A DNA stretch of 14,414 nucleotides from CAYSZB01 sp964435475 (lineage in GTDB: Bacteria; Chloroflexota; Anaerolineae; Anaerolineales; Anaerolineaceae), in contig CAYSZB010000058.1 in the NCBI GenBank assembly GCA_964435475.1, positions 1-14,414 on the forward strand, given 5' to 3'. The notes under the pieces are model-generated. The model saw only the letters and a list, made by a program, of their open reading frames with translations, did no database searches and had not been told where the DNA came from. Positions 7,156 through 14,153 of the stretch are shown piece by piece. A program made the translations under genes and the position numbers. Each line of letters starts with the position of its first letter. The stretch's first letter is position 1.

Positions 7156-8178
7156 TTAAACCTGAGAAATGTGGTTCTTAATTGCCTCAAGGCGGGCTTC
7201 TTTCAATCCCGGCATGGCATCCAGAACATAAAATGGTCCAACGCCTTCCATGACGAATGAAGCAGTCACATTACCACAAAGCGTGGCGAAAATTGGATCA
7301 TATGACTTGCGGTAATTGACCAAAAATGCCCCCCCAAAAGCGTCCGCCGCTCCGGTGGGGTCAACAACCGGTACTGTATACATTGGGATGGCAAATTTTT
7401 TCCGGGTGATCCCATCAAAAAGATATTGTCCGCCATCTTTCATGCGGATCAACACAAATTCCGGTCCATATCTCGAGATCGTCTCTGCCATTTCCCACAG
7501 GTCTGCTTTGCGCCCCAGGAAAAGCCGTCTGAGATCTTCCTCACTGGTCATGAATGCAGCCAGGTCGGATACCAACCCGGGGATCATTTCCCAGTAAGCC
7601 GGGTCCATGTATTCCGAACATGCGGTCATTGTGACTGTCTGGACTGTGCCCCGTTTTAATGCGTTGGGCAGTACCTGGTGCGTGACCAGATCCACCGGGC
7701 AGATGTGGGCGGCATGGATGTTCAGGAAGTTGGGTGGAATGTCAGATATCCCAATACTTTTCTGATCAAACTGGTCAACCTTGCCAGCCACACCCGGTTT
7801 CTTGCCATAATTTAACAAGAAATTGGAGAATGGCAGACCCCGGGTGGCAAATTGTGTGATCGGAGAATCATACACAGGTGTCTGCGGATCGGCATATGCC
7901 ACGAACCAGCGCATGTCAAAAATCTCATGGGAAAGCTTTACCCCATCCAGCGAAAAGCCGATCTCCTTTAACAGGTCGAGCCAATGACACGGGAAATCAG
8001 GGCTGACCTTGGCGATCAACCCGGCCGTTTCGCCCCAAAAAGCCATTCCTGCCGCGGCATACGGTATGCCACCACCGAGAATATCAATGCTTGGCTTTCC
8101 CTTGAGAGGGATGATCGAGTCGCGTTGGATCCGCCCTGCGATAACGTAATCGAATACCTGGCCCCGATCGCCTGCCAT
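7156..8178 (-). CDS. PfkB-family carbohydrate/nucleoside kinase
   Basis: ATP-dependent kinase of the ribokinase/PfkB fold (340 aa) phosphorylating a hydroxymethyl group of a sugar or nucleoside; the substrate cannot be read from sequence. The N-terminal glycine turn is at 35-37 (LGGGIPYAAAG), where PfkB proteins hold the substrate. The C-terminal signature VVDPTGAADAFGGAF (271-285) carries the catalytic base Asp279. The usual anion-hole GAGD reads GAAD here, a conservative but noticeable change. The middle is divergent, with no adenosine- or ribokinase-specific motif I recognise. The start at 8178 has TAGGA 4 bases upstream and lies 9 bases after the PPK2 stop, so the two genes are surely co-transcribed. 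Confidence 0.85.
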   Translation of the reverse strand: MAGDRGQVFDYVIAGRIQRDSIIPLKGKPSIDILGGGIPYAAAGMAFWGETAGLIAKVSPDFPCHWLDLLKEIGFSLDGVKLSHEIFDMRWFVAYADPQTPVYDSPITQFATRGLPFSNFLLNYGKKPGVAGKVDQFDQKSIGISDIPPNFLNIHAAHICPVDLVTHQVLPNALKRGTVQTVTMTACSEYMDPAYWEMIPGLVSDLAAFMTSEEDLRRLFLGRKADLWEMAETISRYGPEFVLIRMKDGGQYLFDGITRKKFAIPMYTVPVVDPTGAADAFGGAFLVNYRKSYDPIFATLCGNVTASFVMEGVGPFYVLDAMPGLKEARLEAIKNHISQV

Positions 8179-8187
8179 TATTCCTAT

Positions 8188-9018
8188 TTACTTGCTGACC
8201 ATAGTCATTTCAAGCAGGCGTTTATGGTATGTCTCAAGGTCCTCAACGGCTGTCGGGTAACTCATCTTGAGACCCTTTAACGCATCAACCAGGATTGAAG
8301 CGATCGCCAGGTTGCGGTACCACTTGCGGTTTGAAGGAATGACAAACCAGGGGGCATGTTCCGTGCTGGTTTTATTAAGCACATCTTCATAAGCCTTGGT
8401 GTATTGCTCCCAGTATTGTCTCTCTTCGAGGTCTCCCGGGTTGAACTTCCAGTTCTTTTCGGGTGTTTCAACCCTCGCCAGGAAACGCTTAGCTTGCTCT
8501 TCAAGGTTGATGTGCAGGAAAAACTTCAAAATCAGTGTACCTTCTTCAGCCAACAATCGTTCAAAACTGTTGATCTGCTCATAGCGCTTTTTCCAGACTT
8601 CTGCAGGGACCATATCGTGCACCCTGACGACCAGGACATCTTCATATTGAGAGCGGTTAAAAATGACGATTTCGCCTTTCCCCGGCGTCTTCTGGTGCAC
8701 CCGCCAGAGGTAATCATGTGCCAGTTCGAGTGATGTCGGCACTTTGAAAGATGTCACCTTGACACCCTGTGGGTTAACGCCTTCAAAGACATGCCGGATG
8801 ACGCCATCCTTGCCACTGGTATCCATGCCCTGGAGAATGACCAGAACCCTGCGCTTGCCTTCAGCATACAACATTTCCTGCAGTTTCTCAAGGTCCTTGT
8901 TCAATTCCTTCAGCTTTTTCTTCCCTTTATCTTTTTCCCCATCATACACGCTGGTATCTTCGGGATCATAATCAGATAACTTGATGCCGCCTTTGGTTGG
9001 TACTCGGTATGTTTTCAT
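8188..9018 (-). CDS. ppk2: PPK2-family polyphosphate kinase / polyphosphate:nucleotide phosphotransferase
   Basis: Transfers phosphate between inorganic polyphosphate and nucleotides (family members use AMP, ADP or GDP as acceptor). At 276 aa it has the size of one-domain PPK2 enzymes. Visible: a charged N-terminal helix region (28-55), Walker A GMDTSGKDG (64-72), Walker B IFNRSQYEDVL (119-129), conserved ARVETPEKNWKF (181-192), and a basic lid with SNRKWYRN (229-236). The motif spelling resembles the one-domain class I/III enzymes, but whether it makes ADP, ATP or both is not decidable by eye. The start at 9018 is set by a strong AAGGAAGGTGG at 9025-9035, 6 bases upstream; the in-frame ATG at 9045 has none. 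It is the first gene of an operon with the PfkB kinase. TATAAT on the minus strand at 9058-9063 may be its -10 element. Confidence 0.93.
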   Translation of the reverse strand: MKTYRVPTKGGIKLSDYDPEDTSVYDGEKDKGKKKLKELNKDLEKLQEMLYAEGKRRVLVILQGMDTSGKDGVIRHVFEGVNPQGVKVTSFKVPTSLELAHDYLWRVHQKTPGKGEIVIFNRSQYEDVLVVRVHDMVPAEVWKKRYEQINSFERLLAEEGTLILKFFLHINLEEQAKRFLARVETPEKNWKFNPGDLEERQYWEQYTKAYEDVLNKTSTEHAPWFVIPSNRKWYRNLAIASILVDALKGLKMSYPTAVEDLETYHKRLLEMTMVSK

Positions 9019-9057
9019 TTTTCGCCACCTTCCTTTAAATTTCATATTGGTAAAGCA

Positions 9058-9063
9058 ATTATA
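9058..9063 (-). promoter_or_regulatory. Possible -10 element for ppk2-pfkB
   Basis: A perfect TATAAT on the minus strand, 39 bases before the ppk2 start. There is no recognisable -35 box at 16-18 bases, since that position falls inside the hsp20 terminator hairpin. Confidence 0.35.
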
Positions 9064-9077
9064 AAGGCTTTTAAATG

Positions 9078-9108
9078 CAGGAAGGGTCTTTATGCAAGAC
9101 CCTTCCTG
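9078..9108 (-). terminator. Hairpin terminator between hsp20 and ppk2
   Basis: Thirteen bases (9078-9090, beginning CAGGAAGGG) pair perfectly with 9096-9108 around the loop TATGC. On the minus strand it follows the hsp20 stop by 17 bases and is trailed by a T/A-rich tract (CATTTAAAAG) rather than a long T-run, so termination may be partial, or the hairpin may also stabilise the hsp20 mRNA. Confidence 0.7.
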
Positions 9109-9125
9109 TAGTTTCCCTTGAGGGA

Positions 9126-9605
9126 TTATTTGTTTTTACTTTCAATGACCTTGATGTTCTTGGGCTTGATTTCAATGCGCTTGGGCTTGACTTCTTCCTT
9201 CTTGGGTAAGTGCAACATCAGGATGCCATTTTCGCTTTCTGCGGTGATCTTGCCCGAGTCGATCGAGCCTGGCATGGTGATGCTTCGACAGAAAGAACCT
9301 TCCCGCAGCTCATGCATGTGGTAGCGACCTTCTTCCTTTTGCTCTTTTTCTTCCTTCACCTCGCCCTGGATGGTGAGTGTGTTATCGGAGAATGTGATCT
9401 CGACCTTTTCCGGGTCAAAACCTGCCACAGATGCCTTGACCAGGAATTCATCTTCCTTTTCGATCACATCAAGCGGCAGTGAATAGCGAAGACCCTCATT
9501 CCACTCAGGTGTAGCCTCACCCAAAGAACGATCCATCAACCGGTCCAAAGCCCGGCTCATTGAATAAAACTCCCTAAAGGGATCACGACGTATTAAATTG
9601 CCCAT
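9126..9605 (-). CDS. hsp20: Small heat-shock protein, Hsp20/alpha-crystallin family
   Basis: ATP-independent holdase chaperone (159 aa) that binds unfolding proteins in the cytoplasm. The short N-terminal arm (1-40) holds RRDPFREFYSMSRALDRL, typical of bacterial Hsp20. The alpha-crystallin domain spans about 42-137 with DVIEKEDEFLVKASVAGF (46-63) and the conserved ENGIL strand (125-129). The C-terminal IxI anchor is RIEIK (143-147), followed by a lysine-rich tail. The start at 9605 has AGGAGGT 5 bases upstream; a second ATG at 9608 is too close to it. The frame is open for 43 further codons, but these are A+T-rich leader sequence without homology. Transcribed alone, ended by the hairpin at 9078-9108. 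Confidence 0.96.
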   Translation of the reverse strand: MGNLIRRDPFREFYSMSRALDRLMDRSLGEATPEWNEGLRYSLPLDVIEKEDEFLVKASVAGFDPEKVEITFSDNTLTIQGEVKEEKEQKEEGRYHMHELREGSFCRSITMPGSIDSGKITAESENGILMLHLPKKEEVKPKRIEIKPKNIKVIESKNK

Positions 9606-9620
9606 CATGTACCTCCTTTT

Positions 9621-9638
9621 AATAATAAGGTTATTATT
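9621..9638 (-). promoter_or_regulatory. A+T palindrome in the hsp20 leader, next to the Shine-Dalgarno sequence
   Basis: AATAATAA (9621-9628) and TTATTATT (9631-9638) are perfect 8-base arms around GG. It lies just upstream of AGGAGGT and downstream of a possible -10 (TATATT, minus strand, 9648-9653). It does not match CIRCE or the HspR HAIR site. It could be a repressor site or a weak, heat-labile leader hairpin. Confidence 0.45.
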
Positions 9639-9647
9639 TATGGTCTT

Positions 9648-9653
9648 AATATA
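9648..9653 (-). promoter_or_regulatory. Possible -10 element of hsp20
   Basis: TATATT on the minus strand would start transcription near 9641 and give a leader of about 36 bases. The region is so A+T-rich that other hexamers match nearly as well, and no strong -35 box is seen. Confidence 0.3.
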
Positions 9654-9720
9654 AACAGGTTTTGTTAGAGAAAAATAAGTAGGATATAAATTTTTTGTAA
9701 GAAAGAAATCATGATAAAGG

Positions 9721-9726
9721 TATAAT
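9721..9726 (+). promoter_or_regulatory. Candidate -10 element for the zinc-ribbon gene and downstream methyltransferase genes
   Basis: A perfect TATAAT 35 bases before the ATG at 9762. The best -35 match (TTGTAA, 9695-9700) is 20 bases away, longer than ideal. The hsp20/zinc-ribbon gap (9606-9761) is strongly A+T-rich. Confidence 0.45.
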
Positions 9727-9761
9727 TTCCTCAATCAAATTCTTAAATGGAGCTAACATCC

Positions 9762-10271
9762 ATGGCACAGCAAGTTCAATGCCCTCAATGCGGGGGGTAT
9801 AAAGTTGTGGAAACCAACGTAATTAAAACCAAGCAAAAGATAGTTCATGAGATTCCCTTTGAAAAACGTAAAAAAGAAGCCATCACCTCAGCGGTTATTC
9901 TTATACCACTCGGCATATTTTTAATGATTGTGAGTTTTTCCGGCCTTGGTCCAGGTGGGCTTGTCTTCATCCTGATCCTTCTACCCATGGTCATCATTCC
10001 ATTTATTGCATTGTTGCAATTGCCAAAAGCGAAAAAAGAAGGAGTATTTCGCACTCACCCAATTATCGAGAAGGTGGAAAGCATTGAATACTTGTGCAAT
10101 ATTTGCGGTAAACGTTGGAATTGGTACCCAGGGAAACCTGTGCCTTCAATCCCCACCAGGCCTGACCTTTTGGTAAAAGCGGAATCCCAACCATGGACAT
10201 GCCCTGCCTGTACCCAGCCAAATGCTGGTTCGATAAAGTATTGCTTTTTTTGTGGATGCAAAAAGCCTTAA
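9762..10271 (+). CDS. Membrane protein with zinc-ribbon domains at both ends, function unknown
   Basis: A 169-aa protein I do not recognise as a named family. It begins with a zinc-ribbon half-site CPQCGG (Cys7, Cys10), followed by a basic stretch and two predicted membrane spans (about 42-60 and 64-86, joined by the tight turn SGLGPGG). A soluble tail has CNICG (Cys112, Cys115) and a final ribbon CPAC...CFFCG (Cys147, Cys150, Cys161, Cys164). Both ends would face the same side, probably the cytoplasm, where eight cysteines could bind two zinc ions. The start at 9762 has GGAG 9 bases upstream; an in-frame ATG at 9747 would add five residues and has no binding site. The methyltransferase-like gene follows after 25 bases, so the two are probably co-transcribed. 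Role unknown. Confidence 0.75.
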   Translation: MAQQVQCPQCGGYKVVETNVIKTKQKIVHEIPFEKRKKEAITSAVILIPLGIFLMIVSFSGLGPGGLVFILILLPMVIIPFIALLQLPKAKKEGVFRTHPIIEKVESIEYLCNICGKRWNWYPGKPVPSIPTRPDLLVKAESQPWTCPACTQPNAGSIKYCFFCGCKKP

Positions 10272-10296
10272 AATAAATTCTGGGATTAGAAAAAGC

Positions 10297-11397
10297 ATGA
10301 ACTTACGACACTTATCAAAGGTTGATTCCAATCCCGATATCACCGCCTGGCTTCGTCACATTAAAGGCGAAACTATCCAGCCCGTCGCCCCTCTGGCCGA
10401 ATTCATCATTGACGAACAGGTGATCAAGGTCATACTTAAGGAGCTGGTGGGCAGGCAGTGGGTAAACTTTGGTACTGACCGCGACTCGCAAAAAGCCTAC
10501 CTCGAAAACCTGATCGCCTTCTGGCACTTTATGGGATATGACTACCTCCGTTTTGAAAGCGGTCTGAGTTTCGCTTCCCACTCGCTTGCTGCCCAAAACA
10601 CCGCAACAGGCATGCAAGCTGAGCGCAATTGGGCTGATGAGCATCGTGCGACTATCAATTCACTTGATGAATTGGCATCTTTCCCATTTCCTAATGTCGC
10701 CTCTTTCGACTTCTTTCCATTCGAATACCTGGATGCCAACTTGCCCGAAGGCATGGGGCTTATGCTCTCCCATGGGGGCGGTTTCCTCGAGAACCTCACC
10801 TGGATGCTCTCCATGGAAGGTCTGTGTATCAACCTGTACGACCAGCCGGATCTCGTAACCGCCTTAATGGAACGCATTGGTGATCTCCAAATGGACTTTT
10901 ACCGCCAGATCATCACACTGGACCACCTGGTCGCCCTTTTTCCTGGTGATGACATGGGGTTTCGTTCAGGCACATTCATTAAACCCGACGCCATGCGGCA
11001 GTTCATCCTGCCCTGGCATAAAAAACTGTCTACCCTGGCACACCAGCATGGCAAGCTTTATTTCCTGCATGCCTGCGGGAACCTTAAAAAGATCATGGAT
11101 GACCTGATCGATGACGTTAAGATCGATGGTCGCCATTCCTACGAAGATGCCATCATGCCAGTTGAGGATTTCTATGACATCTATGGGCAGCGTATCGCGG
11201 TCCTCGGTGGCATTGATATTGATTTCCTTGCTACATCAACACCGGATGCGATCCGTACCCGCACCCGTCATCACCTCGAGCATTGCAACCGCGGTCGTTT
11301 TGCCATCGGCTCAGGCAACTCCATCCCCGATTACATCCCCGTGGAAAATTACCTGGCAATGGTCGATGAAGGCTTGTATGTGCGCGCCAATCATTGA
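10297..11397 (+). CDS. UroD/MtaA-superfamily protein 1, probable corrinoid-dependent methyltransferase
   Basis: TIM-barrel protein of the uroporphyrinogen decarboxylase superfamily (366 aa), in the branch containing cobamide methyltransferases such as MtaA and CmuA rather than haem-pathway HemE. These move a methyl group between a substrate or cofactor and a corrinoid protein using a catalytic zinc. Seen: GDDMGFRSGTFIKP (mid-barrel), the zinc-type motif HACGN (His258, Cys260), and GGIDIDFLATSTPDAIRTR followed by a C-terminal IGSGNSIPDYIPVENYLAMV. A third candidate zinc ligand, Cys330, lies upstream of SGNSI. HemE's N-terminal arginine motif is not seen. The start at 10297 is the first ATG past the upstream gene; an ATG at 10252 would overlap that gene by 20 bases and extend a non-conserved N-terminus. 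The ribosome binding site is weak. The second UroD-like gene follows 58 bases on. Confidence 0.85.
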   Translation: MNLRHLSKVDSNPDITAWLRHIKGETIQPVAPLAEFIIDEQVIKVILKELVGRQWVNFGTDRDSQKAYLENLIAFWHFMGYDYLRFESGLSFASHSLAAQNTATGMQAERNWADEHRATINSLDELASFPFPNVASFDFFPFEYLDANLPEGMGLMLSHGGGFLENLTWMLSMEGLCINLYDQPDLVTALMERIGDLQMDFYRQIITLDHLVALFPGDDMGFRSGTFIKPDAMRQFILPWHKKLSTLAHQHGKLYFLHACGNLKKIMDDLIDDVKIDGRHSYEDAIMPVEDFYDIYGQRIAVLGGIDIDFLATSTPDAIRTRTRHHLEHCNRGRFAIGSGNSIPDYIPVENYLAMVDEGLYVRANH

Positions 11398-11455
11398 TGA
11401 CATTAATTCTGACTTACGATCCAACCCTGATTACACAGACCGTTGAGTGTTAATT

Positions 11456-12493
11456 ATGACCGAAAAAGTGATCTCTTACCAACCCCTCCCAAGTTCAGAA
11501 GTAATCAAGGCAATTGAACGCCAAAAGCCTTCCCGTATCCCCCTGGTGATGGCAAAATGGTGGGGGGAAGGCTTTGAAGACCTGCATGGTGCAGCTCTGC
11601 GCCAATTTGACCGTTACCCAGAGGATGCCGTGCTTTCCCTGGTCTCCCTGTTTGACTTTCAAAACATGGGCTTGCCATGGGAGATCTCAGAGCAAGGCTC
11701 CCTGGATCAGCGCGTGATCCTTGATGATTGGGCCAAACTGGACGACTTCATCGCTCGTTTCCCCGATCCCGCCCATGATCCTCAATTTGAATACATCTCC
11801 ATAGCCCGCGAAAAAGCCCACCGCGAGGATCGCTATTTCCTGTTTGGTTGGTGGCGTCTATTTTTCGAATGTCCGTGGCAAATCAGGGGCATGACAAATA
11901 TCCTTACCGATTACTACACCCATCCCCTGGAAATGCTCAAACTGCATCAAGCACTGTGTGATCTTTACCTGTCCTACCTGGACTTCGCGATCCACAATTT
12001 TCATCCGCACGCTTTCTGGACCAGTGACGACCTGGGTCACCAGAAGGCTCTCTTCGTCAGCCCCAAAACCTTCCGCACTTTTATGAGCCCCTACTATTCA
12101 TTGATTGGCAGGTTGTTGCAAAAGCATCACATCCATTGGTGGTTGCATAGTTGTGGCAATAATACCTCCATACTGGGGGACCTTGCCCAGGTTGGTGTGA
12201 CCGTCTTCCATCCGGTGCAAAAACACACCATGGATGAGATTGCCGTTGCCCGGGAGTTTGGCGATCAAATGACCTTCCTGGTGGGCTTCGACGTCCAGGA
12301 CATCCTGCAAAATGCCACCCCGATGCAGGTTCGCCAGGAAGTGCGCCACCTGGTGGACACATTTAATCACCCGGATGGTGGTATGTGCCTCGCGGCGGGT
12401 AATGGCATCCTCCCGGGTACCCCCTTGGAAAACGTGGAAGCATTTTTGAATGAAGTATTGGTGTATGGCCAGGAAGTGTTTGGCGCGGCTTAA
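11456..12493 (+). CDS. UroD/MtaA-superfamily protein 2, probable corrinoid-dependent methyltransferase
   Basis: Second TIM-barrel member of the UroD superfamily (345 aa), clearly diverged from its neighbour. It has FWTSDDLGHQKALFVSPKTF, the 'DDxGxQ...SP' block typical of methyltransferase-like members, then WLHSCGN with zinc-type His231 and Cys233. MCLAAGNGI carries Cys311 near the position expected for the third zinc ligand of the HxC-Xn-C motif known from MtaA/CmuA. Together with the corrinoid protein and activator on the other strand, the pair may be the two half-reaction methyltransferases (substrate to corrinoid, corrinoid to acceptor); which is which is not clear. ATG 11456 is preceded by TTGAG; a GTG at 11447 is possible. 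Its stop overlaps the stop of the convergent activator gene. Confidence 0.87.
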   Translation: MTEKVISYQPLPSSEVIKAIERQKPSRIPLVMAKWWGEGFEDLHGAALRQFDRYPEDAVLSLVSLFDFQNMGLPWEISEQGSLDQRVILDDWAKLDDFIARFPDPAHDPQFEYISIAREKAHREDRYFLFGWWRLFFECPWQIRGMTNILTDYYTHPLEMLKLHQALCDLYLSYLDFAIHNFHPHAFWTSDDLGHQKALFVSPKTFRTFMSPYYSLIGRLLQKHHIHWWLHSCGNNTSILGDLAQVGVTVFHPVQKHTMDEIAVAREFGDQMTFLVGFDVQDILQNATPMQVRQEVRHLVDTFNHPDGGMCLAAGNGILPGTPLENVEAFLNEVLVYGQEVFGAA

Positions 12494-14130
12494 GAAGTTA
12501 TCTCTTCCAAAGCAATCGCCCGCATGAAAACATCCCCATAATCTTTGCTGCCCGCCAGTTCCAGGTATTGGACATGCCCGCCCAGCCGTTCTGCAATCCT
12601 TCTTTGCTGCTGTGAAATAAGCATCATCCTTGCCCCGCTGCCTGCAGCGTTGCCGACTTGTTGGAACTTTTCCATTGTTATCCGTGGGAACATGCCAATA
12701 CTTACTGCGTTGCCGATATCCAGGTAGGTACCGAACGCCCCCGCCACCAAAAATTTCGCAATATCGTCAATATCAATTCCGGCGGTCCTGATCAATATCT
12801 CCACCCCGGAACGGATGGCAGCTTTTGCCAGTTGGATCTCATTCACATCAGGGCGATCAACCGTGATCTCCCGCCCGTGCCCGCTCTGGTCTGCTGACAC
12901 CAAAACATACCTTGCCTTGCCGTTTTCAATTAGCAAACGCTGATCACCTGTCTTGAAAGCGCCTCTTTTATCAACAATTCCCGCTTTGCGTAGTTCAGCC
13001 ACCACATCCAGGATGCCCGAGCCGCAGATCCCGATCGCCGCTTTTTTGCCAATGGTCAGCACCTGGTTCTTTCCGTCGCTGATCTTAAAGCGTTCTATCG
13101 CCCCCGGGATAGCCCGCATGCCATGCCGGATGTGCGCGCCTTCAAATGCCGGCCCCGATGCACACGAGCAAGCCCAGTGTTTTCCCTGGTGCACCAGGCT
13201 GATCTCGGTGTTTGTGCCTATATCCAATGCGATCACTGTTTGCTTCATTTCATAAGCCTGGGTTGCCAGCAGCATGGCGATATGATCCCCACCCACAAAC
13301 CCGGCAATGTTGGGTGGTAAGTAGACCTCAGCCTCCGGGTTAAGCTTTAAACCAATGGAGTCTGCCGGAAAACGCATCGCCTCAATCTGCCCCGGGCTGT
13401 AAGGCACAACCCCCAGCGAGTGCACCGGTATCCCCACCAGCAGGTGGTGCATAACCGTATTCCCTACCATCACGCCATCCACAACCTGCTCTGTGGTAAC
13501 CCCTGCCTTCTCACATAAGTCAAGCAACAGCTTGTTTATGCTATCCACCAGGCATCGCTGCAACTCATCGCGCCCATTTTCATGCTGGTCCGCATACAGG
13601 ATCCGGCTGATCACATCCTCGCCATAGGCGATCTGCGGGTTGGTCACCCCACCGGATGCCAGGGTTATGCCATTCTGCAGGTCCACCAGGAACCCAGCGA
13701 TCTTGGTGGTGCCAATATCCACCGCCAGGCCGCATGCCCCCGGTTGTGACATGAATTCATTGTCGACCCCCACCCGCAGCTCCCGCCCTTCCAGTTGCAA
13801 GCGCTGCAGGGTTGCCAGCGTTTCAGGCGGGAACTGCACCCTGCAGTCACTGAGCGCCAGGGTCTGGCATGCCAATCGAGTGCCTGCCTTTATTTCCTGT
13901 TCTCCCAACAGCGCTCGCTCCTCCGTGCTGAGTGGTGAAACCTTCCCATCCTTGATCATCACCTTGCACATGCCACAGGTTCCATTACCAGCGCATACCG
14001 CGTTCAGTTCGATCCCGGCTTCCTGGGCACAAGCCAGAAGAGTGGTGCCCGCTTTGACCTGCATGCGTGCCCCGACCGGTTCAAGGATGATATTGATCAA
14101 TGCATTTTGTGGTTGATACGGATTTGTCAT
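12490..14130 (-). CDS. RamA-like reductive activator of corrinoid proteins (2Fe-2S ferredoxin plus DUF4445/ASKHA domains)
   Basis: ATP-dependent enzyme (546 aa) that reduces accidentally oxidised Co(II) corrinoid back to active Co(I), keeping B12-dependent methyltransferases working. The N-terminal [2Fe-2S] domain (10-100) has cysteines Cys46, Cys52, Cys55 and Cys88 (C-x5-C-x2-C-x32-C). A linker region (about 101-132) precedes the ASKHA ATPase fold: GLAVDIGTTKIAGFLVDL (134-151), MVGNTVMHHLL (221-231), ALDIGTNTEISLV (301-313), GPAFEGAHI (326-334), GICGSGILD (367-375) and VAGAFGTYLDI (462-472). There is no C-terminal pair of [4Fe-4S] motifs as in archaeal RamA; this is the bacterial 2Fe-2S type. 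The start at 14130 is the first ATG after the corrinoid gene, with GGTGGGG 9 bases upstream; TTG/GTG codons up to 14151 are possible. It follows the corrinoid protein gene by 23 bases, so both are one operon. Confidence 0.93.
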   Translation of the reverse strand: MTNPYQPQNALINIILEPVGARMQVKAGTTLLACAQEAGIELNAVCAGNGTCGMCKVMIKDGKVSPLSTEERALLGEQEIKAGTRLACQTLALSDCRVQFPPETLATLQRLQLEGRELRVGVDNEFMSQPGACGLAVDIGTTKIAGFLVDLQNGITLASGGVTNPQIAYGEDVISRILYADQHENGRDELQRCLVDSINKLLLDLCEKAGVTTEQVVDGVMVGNTVMHHLLVGIPVHSLGVVPYSPGQIEAMRFPADSIGLKLNPEAEVYLPPNIAGFVGGDHIAMLLATQAYEMKQTVIALDIGTNTEISLVHQGKHWACSCASGPAFEGAHIRHGMRAIPGAIERFKISDGKNQVLTIGKKAAIGICGSGILDVVAELRKAGIVDKRGAFKTGDQRLLIENGKARYVLVSADQSGHGREITVDRPDVNEIQLAKAAIRSGVEILIRTAGIDIDDIAKFLVAGAFGTYLDIGNAVSIGMFPRITMEKFQQVGNAAGSGARMMLISQQQRRIAERLGGHVQYLELAGSKDYGDVFMRAIALEEITS

Positions 14131-14153
14131 TATGGGTCGCCCCACCACCAATC

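Noticed and set aside
9078..9108. The 13-bp inverted repeat as a mobile-element or integration site
   Set aside because: It is a single short hairpin directly after the hsp20 stop with a terminator-like layout; no transposase, duplication or second copy is seen.
10297..12493. The two UroD-like genes as HemE duplicates for haem synthesis
   Set aside because: Both carry the HxCGN zinc-type motif, lack the HemE N-terminal arginine motif, and sit beside a corrinoid protein and its activator.
13640..14116. A 158-codon plus-strand open frame inside the RamA-like gene
   Set aside because: It is antisense to well-conserved ferredoxin and ASKHA motifs, and its Ser/Pro/Arg-rich translation is typical of a reverse-frame artefact.
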